64,000 nucleotides of DNA from Leguminivora glycinivorella. Taxonomy: Eukaryota; Arthropoda; Insecta; Lepidoptera; Tortricidae. The notes under the pieces were generated by a model. That model saw only the letters and a program-made list of their open reading frames with translations. It did not search any database and had not been told where the DNA came from. The position numbers and the translations under genes are program-made. Positions 43,097 through 55,224 of the stretch are shown piece by piece; position 1 is the stretch's first letter, and each line of letters starts with the position of its first letter. The stretch covers positions 8,636,783-8,700,782 of the forward strand of contig NC_062980.1 of NCBI RefSeq assembly GCF_023078275.1, written 5' to 3'.

Positions 43097-44456
43097 ATGA
43101 AAATATACAGAGTTTTGTTAGAATGTATTATACAAATAATCATTAATCACCTGATTCATTATTCAAGTTGTCAGAATGTCTGCCTGAAAAAAGATAGTAT
43201 AATGATAGAAAATTTATGTAATTTGTTAATGAAATTTAGATACCACAAAATTGGAATAACTGCTGACGTGGAAAAGGCTTTTCTAAGTATAAACTTATAT
43301 GACAAAGACAGACAAATAGTCATAGATTGGTATCAATCCATAAAGCCACTGACCATCATTTATCTAAAGAAGAATTGAAGTAATCAAGTGAAATAAGAAT
43401 TTGTCTGCACGGTATGTTCCATCGGGACATAATTCAGCCGATGTATCAACTAGACTGATCAATTCGACAGAAGAAGTCCGACGTTAACTCAGCGGCTCAG
43501 ATTGTCTCAAGAAAGATTTTCGTATCAGACCAACTGATTGTGCTAACCCACACGAAACCTCTTTCCCGAGGGGGAGGGTCTGTCGAAAGAAACAATACAT
43601 GAAAATAAAATGAACCTAGATAAAGAAAATCAGTTTAAAAAGAATAGTCATTTGAACAAACATCAGAAGCATCAATTAAAAAATCAAAGAGATTCGTACA
43701 ACAACACAGATAAACAACATAGAAGGTTGGAAACGTGGTGAGACCATCATGAGAGAATACAAGGACATGTTCATGAATCAGTATCTGCTCAGCTTAAGAG
43801 AACGTTACAGAAATTCAACCAAACAACCCAGAATTAAAACTCATAATGAACCATGTGTTGGGGACATTGTACAAATGAAAGGTGATACTAAGAACAGAGA
43901 GAACTGGAAGGTAGGAAAGATCGTTGAATTAATTAAAGGAGCTGATGGATTATGTAGAGTCGCTCGAGTGAAGATCGACAATGGTACATTTACGAGATCC
44001 TTATTACACTTATACCCTTTGGAAGTAGAAGACGTTCCAACACCTAACAATTTGTCTAATCATTAATTAGAGAAAGAACCTACAACAAGGACAAAAGAAA
44101 TGAGAATAGAAGAAAGTACAGATTCTTCAGTGATACAAAGAGAGTTTTATCCCGATGTACAACTAGAAATAGAGCTTGACACAACTGATAACATGGACAT
44201 GGACACGGCACATAGCAAAGAGATGACAGAGGAGAACCTCAACGTTCCTAATGCAGACAAAGATATGATAGAATTAAACTTAGAGCAGAAATGTGATAAT
44301 ATAAACCCAAAGGCTGATATGGCTGATGAGAGCTATGAGTCAGAAGTAAACCAGTCTGACAATGAAAGGCAAATGAGGACTGCGGCGGTCCAAGCTAGGG
44401 AGAAAATCCGAGAGTGGACCCGCCATTTGATGACCACACTAACTGCATCGTTATAG
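43097..44456 (+). pseudogene. Remnants of BEL/Pao pol (RT, RNase H, integrase C-terminus)
   Basis: Pieces of pol are fused by deletions. 43097-43378 holds an RT segment. 43749-44066 holds the DUF5641-type integrase C-terminus (VGDIVQMKGD, NWKVGKIVELIKG, RSLLHLYPLE). After one in-frame TAA the same frame continues at 44067 to 44456, an acidic tail that ends 15 bp before the 3' LTR. No catalytic triad of RT or integrase survives. Confidence 0.8.
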
Positions 44457-44471
44457 CTCGCTCGGCGGGTG

Positions 44472-46762
44472 TGTCGCGGACTCCCGCGATGTGTACATAT
44501 TACAACAGGCAACACATATGACAGCTTCAAATTAGTCTATGGTAAGCTAGACGTTTCCTTTTCCTTTTTGATTGCGCCATCTTTATGTCAAAGTTAGTTT
44601 GGGAACGTGCGATGTAAAAGTTATAAAGTGCCTCGTGAAAGCCTCATGCATCTTCCCTTCGGCTCTCCAAAAGCTAAGTATAATATGAATATAAAAGATA
44701 TAAAAGAGGACGTGTTGATCCCACTCATATATTTATTTATTTGGAGCTCGAGATGCATACCATGTTTAATACTTGAGTCATGTTTGAATCATGTATCTTA
44801 TTTGAGACTGAAATATGCTTACCGATCACTGCGATTAATGTGTTGAGACTGTTGACTTAATACAGAAAGATGTTCATGAGATTAGTGAGAGAGAATGATA
44901 TCGTTTGTGCGTGAATTGAGTGTTGCGCACGTTTTGTTTATGTTACTAGTGAAATATTAAGAATGACTGAAATACCTTGTTGCGACAGGTATGCTTAATC
45001 TTTAAGAGGAATTTGAGACCTTACACAGCTAGAGACATTATGGCCTGGGCGAGATTGCGCCACATAGAGGAATGTATACTTTGTGAACGAGACTTGTCAC
45101 CTTACTGTAGCTAGCAGACTTGTTAACTGATTATGGTTAAGTAGATTAGATGCCTGTGACTAGATCTACTAACAACTTTTATTGTGAATTCCACATGACA
45201 TGACTTACTTAAGCCTTGAGAAGTTTTACCTGACAAATGTGCTTCCAGACTAAGCTTCAATGACACATGATACAATGTATTGTTTATTTATGAGTATATA
45301 AAGGATGGTTGCGACCAGGTCCTCATGACTATTTACTATTTGATGAAATAGCTTATATAGTGAGAAATTGAATTACACAGTTGTAATCATCACATTGATA
45401 TTTTCATATATACCAATTTATAGATAGATAGAAGACAGGAGAAACTGACTTCATAATTAAACATTACTTGCAGATTAAATAGTTCCTACAATATTGACAT
45501 ATTCAGACAATACCAATTCCCAGATGAATAGAGACCATGGAGACTGAACTTGAGATTATTAATTTATTACATGTTTGATAAAGTGGTTCTATATGAGATA
45601 TAATATTATATAGGTAGTTGTGGTCTTAATAAAGTTATGCCACAGAGAGAAAGATATTGTTTACACATAGTGCGTCTGTCTTGTTTGCGTACCTAGCGTT
45701 ATAATAAGAAGTCTGAAGTATCTTATTGTGCTTGAGATACTTACCCCTTAAGAGTTTGGGGATGAGGCTGCGGCCTGACTGCGGTCAACTTGTATAAGAG
45801 GCTGCGGCCTGACTGCGGTCAACCTGTATTAGAGGCTGAGGCCTATAAGGTGAAAAAGGATGGTTGCGACCAGGTCCTCATGATTATTTACCATTAGAGG
45901 CTGAGGCCTATAAAGTGAAAGAGGATTTTATCCTTGATATAGAGGCTGAGTTGCCTTGACCATGGTCAGTGACGAAATAGAGGGATTACCCTTGGAATAT
46001 GAGGCTGTGTAGCCTTCTTACGGATATTGAACGAATGCGTAACGTTGTGTTACAACCTGTGCAATTACTTATGTGTTGACATACAAATATGATCATATTA
46101 TGCGTTATAGCCAATCTTAATAAATCCAATATATGGATATATCATACCATGTTTTACAAGCCATATTATTATTATTATTTTAAACCCAAATCGGTTCATG
46201 CTATGAGCCAGTAACTACACTAACATAATTCTACAATATAAATACATTCATATATATCATAATTCTCATATGGATAAGGAATAATAAGGACCAAGTCCTC
46301 AGGATTGTTTCCCAATTGATTGAGACAGTAAAAACAATAGCAATCATAATACTTCAATATATTCTTGATATTACTATAATAATAATTGTTCATGTTATAA
46401 ATACATAGGTTGTGTACCTTAGTGACCCATGGTCATAAAACTATTTTCTATACAGGTGGTGGCATATAATCCGGTGGAAGCTATCAGCTGTGCTGAGAGC
46501 TTATGGGCGAGAGAGCCACCGTGGTCATATCTTCAGCTCAAGGTATGAATCATTTCCTTCTCAGTGTAACCAACCTCTTATCTCAACAATGTTAGCGAAG
46601 CAGATGATGATGATTTGTTATATTACTAAAATGATGCACATGTCAGGTCAAAGGTAGAATTGTACCTCATTATTTAGGACTGAAATTGTCCTCATAAACT
46701 CACAAGCAAACGAGAGCTCAGGCAAGGAACTCATAGAAACGTTTTGTATCAGAGTCGATACA
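44472..46762 (+). repeat. 3' LTR (2291 bp)
   Basis: Near-identical to the 5' LTR. It carries 18 extra bases near 44740 (ttggagctcgagatgca region) and lacks one C near 45745. Confidence 0.93.
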
Positions 46763-47746
46763 CCTCTACTGACGCGTAAGTGGCCAATGTAAGTTGACCT
46801 ATGCCGGCTCTGAATAAATTATAAATATGACTTATTTGTGGAATGTAATGCCGTCTGTTTTTAAATTTGAGCTTCTTGTTACCTTTCCACACCATTTCAC
46901 ACTACAGGTGGACATCTTTAAGGCATCAAAATACCCTTTTCCAATTTTTTTGTGCGAAAAACACGCGCTGCTTTCGGGTCTGTTACTTGGTCGATACTGA
47001 TCGGGCACGGCGAGCGCCCGCGCTTATATCAGTGCAAATACTAGGAAGGCTGGCCACCGCGAGTCGTCTTGTAATAGATGTCTATAGGAGTTGGTCTGTG
47101 ATTTCCGATCAATAACTCGGGCCCAATACCACAGATGTTTACAAAATGCCGCCATTCTAAATTCTTACGTACATTAAGAATCGGACCGCACGCGAACAGT
47201 CGACATTGAATTATATTGCGTCGCACGAAGGTTGTCACCACTGAATGGGCCGCCGGCATGTACTTGTAGCTCGGCGATAGAATCGCGGAGTGAGCCGCCC
47301 CTGCCAATACGTAACCAGCTACAAACAGGGAATTTTGTATTCCCGTTATGTAGCCAGTAACAAAACTTAGTTACCAAACGGTACGCTGGCCCAATACGTA
47401 ACCGGCTACAAACCGGGAATCTTGATTCCCAATTTGTAGCCAGTTACAAAACTTAGTTACCAAACGGTACTACTCTGGCCCCATACGTAACCGACTACAA
47501 AATGGGAATCAGGATTCCCGGTTTGTAACCGGTTACAAAATTTTGGCTACCAAACGGTACTAAACCGTTCCTAGAGTTGTGTTTTATATGTTTGATATAA
47601 CTTGGTTGCAAACCGAATGTTGACGTTGCGCCCTTGAAGAAGCTATACGATATCATCACTATATCGTGTCGTGTATATCCAATCCATAGGAAATGTAAGA
47701 TAAACAGCATGCGTACAGGAACTTCATATTTAATTACATTATTAAA

Positions 47747-50700
47747 TCATCTTTTAGTCTTATGTTCTATGAAGCCCTCCAACTGCGATCGAGTGAGACC
47801 TCTGTGCGGCAGTCCTTCAAAGATGGCGCACGCTGCCTCCTCCCAGTTCCACATAACGCGCTGCGTGTAAGCCTCGACTAAGTCCAGACCTGCCTCTTCT
47901 ACGATATGGAAGAAGCTCAAAGGCTTTTTGTCCTTGCCGATTCCGAAGTAGTATTTTCGGCCGCATTTTTTTGAAATGTGCGCTTGCCATGGTTCTGAAA
48001 TACGGACATGGTAAAGGGTTATTTTATTGGTTAATGACTAAGAACTAAAAATCTTACTTAACGATCTTATACAGTTTATACAAGTTAATAAGTAAACTAG
48101 GGTGTGTACCCTGTGTATGTATAAGGGTCTGCCATTTGTGTAAGTTTTCTTCAAAATCAGGCTTTTAAATTCGCCTAAAATCATACCCACCTCTTATCTC
48201 TTTAACGAAGAGCACAGATCCAACAACATGGAACATTTCCATATTAGTGATCCGGTCCGGTATGTCCATTGTCAGGGCTCTCCGGACCCGCTTCATGGCG
48301 CGGCACTCCAGGTTGTTGATGACGGTCGGGAAGTCCTCCATGTTGAACAGCCGTTTGCATTTGATCGGCAGCGCGTTGCTTTTATCGTAGGGCTTGTCAA
48401 GTGCCGCGCAGAATAAGCCGCACTGATGGATTCTAGAATGTGTTTTTACATTAGATTTTGAACTTTATCGTAAAAGTCATAATCATATCCCATATTCGTA
48501 AAAAAAACTTAAGCTCCCCATTACTTAAATTGTGTTTTTTACGCCCACTTGCACCAACCACTTAACTCAGGGTTAGTGGCCTGTCAATTGTCAAATTCCA
48601 TATAAAATGATGGGTTAACCCTCCATTTTCGTTGGTGCAAGTGGCCCTTTAGCCCTTTGGCCCTTTAGCTCTACCTTATTGTCTTCATTAAGGTAGGAAA
48701 TCATATGTAGCTTATGAATTAGAAGCATCACAAATCTGGCGAAACATAATAATACTAAATACTTTGTTAGCACCTCATTCACCAAAGTAAGTTAGTATAG
48801 ATGAAGTGCGAAAAGATTTGCCTTCGTATTGTTACGGAAACGTACGAACGTGTCATGCTATTTCAGTCAGTCTCAGTACAAGATGTATTTACGGAAAAAT
48901 ACGAAGGAAACCCTTTTCGCATTACATCTGTACATAGTGCACCTACAGCCCCTACAGGCGTTTGAATACTACCATGGAGGTCATGAAACACACGTATGTA
49001 GGAGACAAAGGAAACGAAAAGCTACTGTTATGTACCTACCTATAATATTTTTGTCCTTAGGAAGAAGAAAACAAACAAGAATATAAAAGTTACCTTTCAG
49101 ATAGAGGTAAATATGAGATATCAGTTCCTCCGAGCATCAAAGCATCGATCACGTGAAGAGCTTTGCTGAACATCTGATTGTTACCCAGTCCTCGGTACTC
49201 CTTCACAATCTAATCAAAATAAAATCACTTAGGACACATGTAAGTATTGTTAACACTCTAGGTATTAGAACATTCTGTCTTTAAAAACTTGAATAATCTC
49301 AAAAAATCGAAATAAGATGTCATATATTAAAGAAAAAATGACGAGCACCACCAGTGGTGAAGACCGGATTCGAACCGGCTTCTTTTAGCAATCCGGGCCA
49401 AACGCCATCACCCCTAGGCCACCTCGCCAGGCTCGAATAATCTCCTTAGGCTAAAGAGCTATCTAAATTTGAACTCTATTTTAAATCTATGTTGATGTAC
49501 TGTCAACCCATTAAAATCCTAGGCCCCTCCAGAACCCTGTCGTATTGACACCGTGCTTTATTTGCTATAGAAATCAGTTTGACTTTTACTGCGAAAGGGT
49601 TCTACAGTGGCCTAGGCTTCAGATTAGTTGACTGTACAGTGAAGTAATTAGTATAACTGTTGACTTGCCTTATGAACTTACCTCTCCATAAAGTAATGTT
49701 TTAGCTGGCAAAGTAAGATGTAAATCAACTACGCTCTTCCATCCCGTCCCTTCTAGTTGATGTACTTGTTTGCCTCCACAGCCTGTAAATGAGTAACATC
49801 AATTTTATTTTATTTACAGCAGCTGTTTGACGACAGTTGCAAACATCTGCAAGGTTATGCGAACAGTATTTGAACATGACTCTAAGGGTCACTTGCACTA
49901 ACGAAAATGGAGGGTTAAACCCACCATTTTATATGGAATTTGACAGTTGACAGCCCACTAACCCTGAGTTAAGTGGTTGGTGCAAGTGGGCCTAATACTA
50001 TGTAATGACTAATGAGCATAAAAGCGTGTTCAGACTTTTTGTTCCAGTAACTGAACGCGACTGTACTTTCCGCGGAGCATAATTTGGGGTAATGTGAACT
50101 AGAAAATCAGTTTCATTTCGACACTGCTGAACCTGGATTCAAATATGTAGGTATATTGCTGGGTAGCAAAGTTGATATAATATACTTCAAATTACCATGG
50201 ACAGTCAAAAGTACCTGAAGTTTTTTAAAGTCTTGTAAGTCTTACCTATAAAAAACCTCAAGTCCGGGCTATTTTTCCCATTGCTTAAAAAGTAAAAATG
50301 CCAGTCATAGACATTCTTAAAAGTATCTAGATCAGATGACTCCTCCAACAAATGTGGAGGTTTATTTAGCACTGCACTCTTGAACGCGTGCGAGCTGTGT
50401 GCCTCCTTTGGCCGTTTCTTCATCAAGGCCAGAATACTTGAGAGAGTTTCTTCAGGGCCCAGCCTCTCGGTCTGTGTCCGCAATTTGTCAGGCAACTGGG
50501 GAGAGAAATCGAACCTTAGACCATTTTATGATCTCTGTAGTTATGAATTTTATAACAGGTTAGTTTAGACACTGGAATTGCCACATATTTTTTTTCCTTG
50601 ATTGAGGGATTTGTGAACTTAGTGCGTTTTCACATTATCCGATCCGATATCGGGTGTCGGAAGGAATTCAAAAGGAAAAATCAAAGATGGCGTCCTTAAT

Positions 50701-53700
50701 GTATAGGACATTGGTCCTACATCCGATATCGGATCGGATAATGTAAAAACGCACTTAGGGTGAGTAGAGTTAAAAGTTTGACTCGTATATGAGATATACT
50801 AGACTAGTCTGTTCGAGACTAGTTTCGTTTGCCATGAGCTTAACTAGCGAAAGATATTAGCGTGTTGGCTACGTGATGCATATTTTTTTTTCTTTAGTGT
50901 GTTACTCTTTCATGACATTTTAGTATTACCTATAACTAATTTTAATGTGAACTTTGTTACATTTGAACACTTATGTTCGTGTAAGTGTGTAGATGAACGC
51001 GACTGTACAATATTTTTACATACAAATACCATAAATGAGCACAAAGTTTAACTTACTTACTTTCCATAATCTTAAACACTCCTCTCTGATTTCAGCTTGC
51101 GAAGTTTCCTTAAGTTCTTTGTTCTTACTGAACTCTGCTATTTTAAGCAAGTTTTTAATTTGCTTTTCACCAATGCTGTAGACAAAGAAAAAGGCATTAT
51201 ACATGGTATCTCGTATTATGAATAAGTTTGCAAAAAATGCACTTTTGGCGCTAGTACCTCTAAGCTATCATAATCATCACCTGAGACCCTCAAACAAATT
51301 TAAGTAGAGTCCCAGGATGCCAGCATGTATTGCCTGTTTAAGGGCTAATTTAGACGGTACGATCAAATACCCCAATCTAATGAAACATGCATGCAAAATC
51401 TCACACCTTGTAAATGGGCCCTTACCAAGAAAGGGCTCAGTAATAAAAATCGGATTTTATGCAATGTCGACCAGTCAAAACTTACAGGCAATTACTTTTA
51501 AACATGTACTCATAGAATCCAGTGTCTTCCTGTAAAATATTAAGTGGCACCAGGTCCATCACGTCGTCGCCGCCGCGGTCACGGCCGTCCCACAAGATGG
51601 AGTTCACGTTATACAGGTGCTGCTCCGCTGACTCCGTGCCCAGACGCTTCCATAGACAGATTAGATATCTTTCGGAGTTCGCTGGTCGTGACGTCACAGG
51701 TTTGTGGATGCATACTACAACAAGAATGCAATTATTTTGAATCTAGATTTATTCAAAATAACGGGAGGTCGACTAAAACATAAAGATACTCATTCGTCAA
51801 GTCATTACAGTCTATATTTATGACAAATCGACGGTGAAGTAACAAGAACTCCTAAGTACAGGTCGATTACAAAGATATGTATAACTTTTTCACCTTATTA
51901 CAATGCAATAAGGTGAAAAAGTGGATACATATCTCTGTAGTTGACTGTACTTAGGAGTTCTTGTTACTTCGCCGTCGAAATATAAGATACTTGTTTATCT
52001 GATCAAAGTCTTGTCTTTTATAGAGGTGTGCAATTAAGATGATATGTATTGTATCTTCAAACATTTAGAAAATTTTCATTGGATTATTTAACTTTTTCTT
52101 ATCTTATACTTTTAAACGAGCAATTCTTGTATATTTATTTATTTATTTATTTATATATATATTTATTTACACTGACGATCTCGGAAACCGCTCTAACGAT
52201 TTCGCAGAAATTTGTTATATGGGGGTTTTTGGGGGTGAAAAATCGGTCTAACTTATCCTTAGGTCCCGGAAAACGCGAATTTTCGAGTTTTCATGCGTTT
52301 TTCTTCGCGCGCCATCTCGTGTGCAGTAGTTGTACTGTTAAGACAGAATTCTTTCGGTCGATGTAAGTACTATTTATTGCAAACACTAGATGGCGACACA
52401 GGTCAAGGCTAAAATGAATAGAAAATACACTATTTGAGTTTTTGTGGCGAAATGCGCGCCATCTCGTGTGGAGTAGTTGTGTTGTTAAGGCTGAGAATTC
52501 TTTCGCTCGATGTAGGTACTATTCATTTTTGAACTAGATGGCGACACATGTCAAGGATACGAAACAGAACCGAGCGAAGCTCGGTTGCCCAGATATGATA
52601 TCTTATGTCTTCTATTTCTCCTCTGCTAACTCTTATTTTAATATTTTTGGAAAACATGATCCTTATTTGTAACTCTGGCCTACTGCCTGGTTTTGGGCAA
52701 CCTCATAAGACAATATTAGTATATACTGTTTGTTTAGATTCTCATATCTAGAAGGACTATGCCTAGGACAAAAAATAATATGATATTACAAACCTTTATC
52801 AAAACATCTGTACATAATGTAAATCAAACCCACACTAAAGGGTGTAAACACATCAAATAGTTTAACAACAAAATGGCCACCGGTTCTTACAAGCATCAAT
52901 GCCGCAAGACACTGACATAGATATAGCTGCTTGGACAAGATTTCTTGAATATTCTCTTGGCCTTCCACTGAAAACCCCTGTAACAATTAGACACAATTAA
53001 AGACTAACCCCCTTATTCATAAACGTACACAAAAGTTATCAAGCCGATAAAGTTTGTTTGTCCCTTTCCGACGTATTGGTGTGATAGAAAGGGACAAACG
53101 AACTTTATCGGCTTGATAACTTTTGTGTACGTTTATGAATAAGGGGGTAACTATTTATAAACGCTCAGTAGAGTTATCAAGCCAATAAAGTTTGTTTGTC
53201 CCTTTTTGACATATGGGTGTGATAAAAAGGTACAGACAAACTTTATCGGCTTGATAACTTTAGAGAACATTTATGAATAAGGATAAGGACGTAAGATTAT
53301 GTGGGCTGACCAAGAATAAACTTTATTTTTAAGTTTTACTCAAGAGTTAGGAAATATTCATATTTAAATTTAATATCTAAAAAGTATTACATATTTATTT
53401 TACTACTTACACCATCAGCCATTAGAAAGTGGACTCCTTTGTCATCAGTTTGTTTCAGCACATAGTCTTTCAGTGCTGTTAAATTTTCAGGATTGAAAAC
53501 ATTACCATCATTTTCCACTCCATAATAAGGATTGAAGGTCTCAGGTGTACCAGCATGAAAGTCTGACAACTTGAAGTCATTACCACCTTTTAGAGTGAAA
53601 CCAAATCCTGCAAAACAACATATCATTAGGAAAAAAGTTATAAATGAAAGACATACAGTTACAAAGTTCTGATCAGTCAATCATACGAAATAAGTTCAAG

Positions 53701-55155
53701 TACAAGAAAAAAAAAGTGATTTCAACTGACCTTTAGCCTTCCACCCTTTTCTGTACAGAACATATTCTGAGAAACCTCCAGGGCCAGCACAGACATCAGC
53801 AAAATATAACAACTCCCTGTCTAGAGCTGGTTTTCCTGTTTGAGTCTTAGGTTCAGTAAACATAAAGTCAAAAAGAGCATCTATGTTAGCCATTTTTACA
53901 GCAGCTCTATTCAAAAATATAACTGAACCTATAGTTTCATAAGGATTGCTGCGAAATCTTGCATTTCTGAGATCTTCATCATCCAATGTATCAAATATTG
54001 TCTGTGAAGTTGTATTTTATTTTGAGAAGGCTATCACAAATATGCATTAACATAAAATCACATTGTAATTAATTTTTATACCTTTGCATTCAGGACACCA
54101 GCTAATATTTGGGGATCTACAAATTCAGTTTCGTCCTCAATAGTAAGTTTTTTAGGTCCTTTTTGAAGCCATTCTTCCAATAAATCACCAGACAATGGTT
54201 CTGCTCCCGGAGGCATCCATATCTAGAAAAAAATATTATTTAACATTAGTTAAATTGATTAGTCTACAATCCCATTTCTTAATTACAATGTTCAGTTGAA
54301 AAACTAAGGAATCTTACCACTTTTTCTTTTGCTTCAGGTTTAGCATCATCTGGTGACCATTTAAAATCTCTCGGAACACTGCCCACAGTAGATGACTTCA
54401 GACCCAAGCCCCTCCTGCCTTTCTGAGTTGATGCTTCCACAGGTTCCGTGCGACCATGCTCAAACTTACCCAAACCCTTTCCTGCTTTATATCCCATGTT
54501 ATTCATCATGTGTTTGATTTTGTCAGAAAACCCTCCCTTAGAATTATGGGATGGATTGGAAGAGTTTGAATTTTTAGCAACATTGTCAGTATCCTGGAAA
54601 CTAGCTCGACGTGAACCGTCCTCAGCCTCCTCATCAAAACTGGTTCGGTAATCATCATAATGGTCACTTGGAGAAGAACAATTTTCACTGAGGCTACTGC
54701 GGCTCAGCCTTATATCATTATGAGGGCTCTGTTCTATGTAACTTAAACTTTTATTTGAACTGTTGGGTATATTAGTCCCGAAGCCGGTGCGTGCCCCATC
54801 GGCTGGTTCATCATCAGATTCTTCTTGAAGAACTGAAAGATAAAGATATGAAAATTAATTAGCTACATAAATGCAATTCCAGTTAAGTTTAATTACTTCT
54901 ATCCAAACAATTTCTACAGTATATGTAACTATATGTTCAGTAAGTAATATCATCTACTAACTTGATCCCTGGGAAGTTGTAGAAGATGCACCGTATGTAT
55001 CCGCTCTAGGCCGCTTTGCCGGAACGGAACTCTCATCGCTGCTGGACTCATCGTCTGATGGATCTAGAATAATAATTGTTGCTTAAGTACCACAATAAAT
55101 TGTAAGTTAACTGTATCAAACATCAACAAAATGTATATTTACCTGAGAGACTCAT
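47747..55155 (-). CDS. CMTR1: Cap-specific mRNA (nucleoside-2'-O-)-methyltransferase 1 (CMTR1)
   Basis: The 14 coding exons in transcript order are 55155-55143, 55063-54962, 54832-54318, 54222-54082, 54001-53731, 53607-53411, 52977-52794, 51714-51486, 51175-51061, 50495-50246, 49782-49682, 49209-49094, 48432-48191 and 47994-47747. They join in frame to 907 aa (human 835). CMTR1 methylates the 2'-O of the first transcribed nucleotide to make cap 1, acting in the nucleus with RNA polymerase II. Order: an acidic Ser-rich N-terminus, a G-patch (about 147-195, MGYKAGKGLGKF), the RrmJ-type methyltransferase fold with catalytic Lys (NRAAVKMANID), SAM loop DVCAGPGGFSEY, Asp in FLMADG and Lys in GGHFVVKLFD, then a guanylyltransferase-like domain and a WW-like end. 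All key residues are present. The first coding exon has only four codons. Confidence 0.95.
48544..48647. mobile_element. Palindromic MITE, family B, copy 1 (CMTR1 intron 12)
   Basis: Ends cccacttgcaccaac and gttggtgcaagtggcc are complementary; the interior has taactcagggttagtgg and gggttaaccctcc. An inverted relative lies at 49886-49992. Confidence 0.82.
49345..49440 (-). mobile_element. tRNA-derived SINE head (CMTR1 intron 11)
   Basis: On - a box-A-like tggcctaggggtgatgg and a B box GGTTCGAATCC (49366-49376) lie at tRNA spacing, but the acceptor-stem sides do not pair. This favours a SINE relic over a tRNA gene. Confidence 0.6.
49886..49992. mobile_element. Palindromic MITE, family B, copy 2 (CMTR1 intron 10)
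   Basis: Inverted relative to 48544-48647, with the same ends and the same gggttaa / taactcagggttag interior. Confidence 0.82.
50620..50757. mobile_element. Palindromic MITE, family A, copy 2 (CMTR1 intron 9)
   Basis: agtgcgttttcacattatcc and its complement near the other end; close relative of 31113-31247. Confidence 0.85.
51828..51978. mobile_element. Palindromic MITE (CMTR1 intron 7)
   Basis: About 70-bp arms (tcgacggtgaagtaacaag ... cttgttacttcgccgtcga) meet at a short loop near 51900. Confidence 0.82.
52307..52560 (+). repeat. Two direct repeats of about 110 bp (CMTR1 intron 7)
   Basis: gcgcgccatctcgtgtg ... ctagatggcgacaca occurs at about 52307-52415 and 52452-52558. Together with the preceding atatatttatttac and ggtcccggaaaacgcg it looks like a tandemly duplicated repeat end. 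Confidence 0.6.
53005..53281. mobile_element. Pair of adjacent palindromic MITEs (CMTR1 intron 6)
   Basis: The first copy (53005-53150) is an almost perfect palindrome with ends cccccttattcataaacg. The second, diverged copy of the same family follows directly (53151-53281). Both share aagtttgtttgtcccttt and ctttatcggcttgataac. Confidence 0.82.
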
Positions 55156-55224
55156 GTTGTACGAAGTGTTTGGTTGAAACTACAACGTAATTTCTTGATT
55201 GATACACTACCAGTATTGTATACT

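Larger units (their letters stand above)
35955..46762 (+). mobile_element. BEL/Pao-derived element with very long LTRs (LARD-like, non-autonomous)
   Basis: The LTRs, 35955-38228 (2274 bp) and 44472-46762 (2291 bp), start TGTCGCGG and end GATACA. They differ visibly only by an 18-bp and a 1-bp indel, so the insertion is recent. The 5-bp target duplication is CCTCT. The internal 6.2 kb has a long leader, a BEL-type gag (split by a MITE), and only remnants of pol. Remaining are an RT piece (43130-43340, ITADVEKAFLSI), an RNase H piece (about 43500-43580, PTDCANPHET) and the integrase C-terminal domain (43749-44456). Protease, most RT and the integrase core are gone. Such an element would depend on an autonomous relative. 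Confidence 0.9.
35779..47100. mobile_element. hAT MITE copy 1, split by an LTR element
   Basis: The left part 35779-35954 and right part 46763-47100 are the two pieces of one MITE of about 510 bp, as shown by the intact copy at 57752-58268. It is flanked by the 8-bp duplication ATTTCCGA (35771-35778 and 47101-47108). Termini are CACAGAG and CTCTGTG-like (right end GGTCTGTG). The LTR element inserted at CCTCT, duplicated at 35950-35954 and 46763-46767. Confidence 0.9.
35354..47566. mobile_element. Foldback-like element with arrayed terminal inverted repeats (outermost of a nest)
   Basis: The left end (35354-35630) and right end (about 47310-47566) are inverted relative to each other: left tagtaccgtttcgtaac, right complement tagtaccgtttggtagcc. 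Each end is a tandem array of three units of about 85-95 bp. Every unit contains its own palindromes (gtaaccagc..., gtaactggttac, cgggaatc..gattcccg). Between them lies about 140 bp (left) and 200 bp (right) of element interior, then the hAT MITE. The target duplication is unclear. The original element without the insertions would be under 1 kb. Confidence 0.68.

Noticed and set aside
49345..49440. tRNA gene on -
   Set aside because: The B box is good but the acceptor stem does not pair; treated as a SINE relic.
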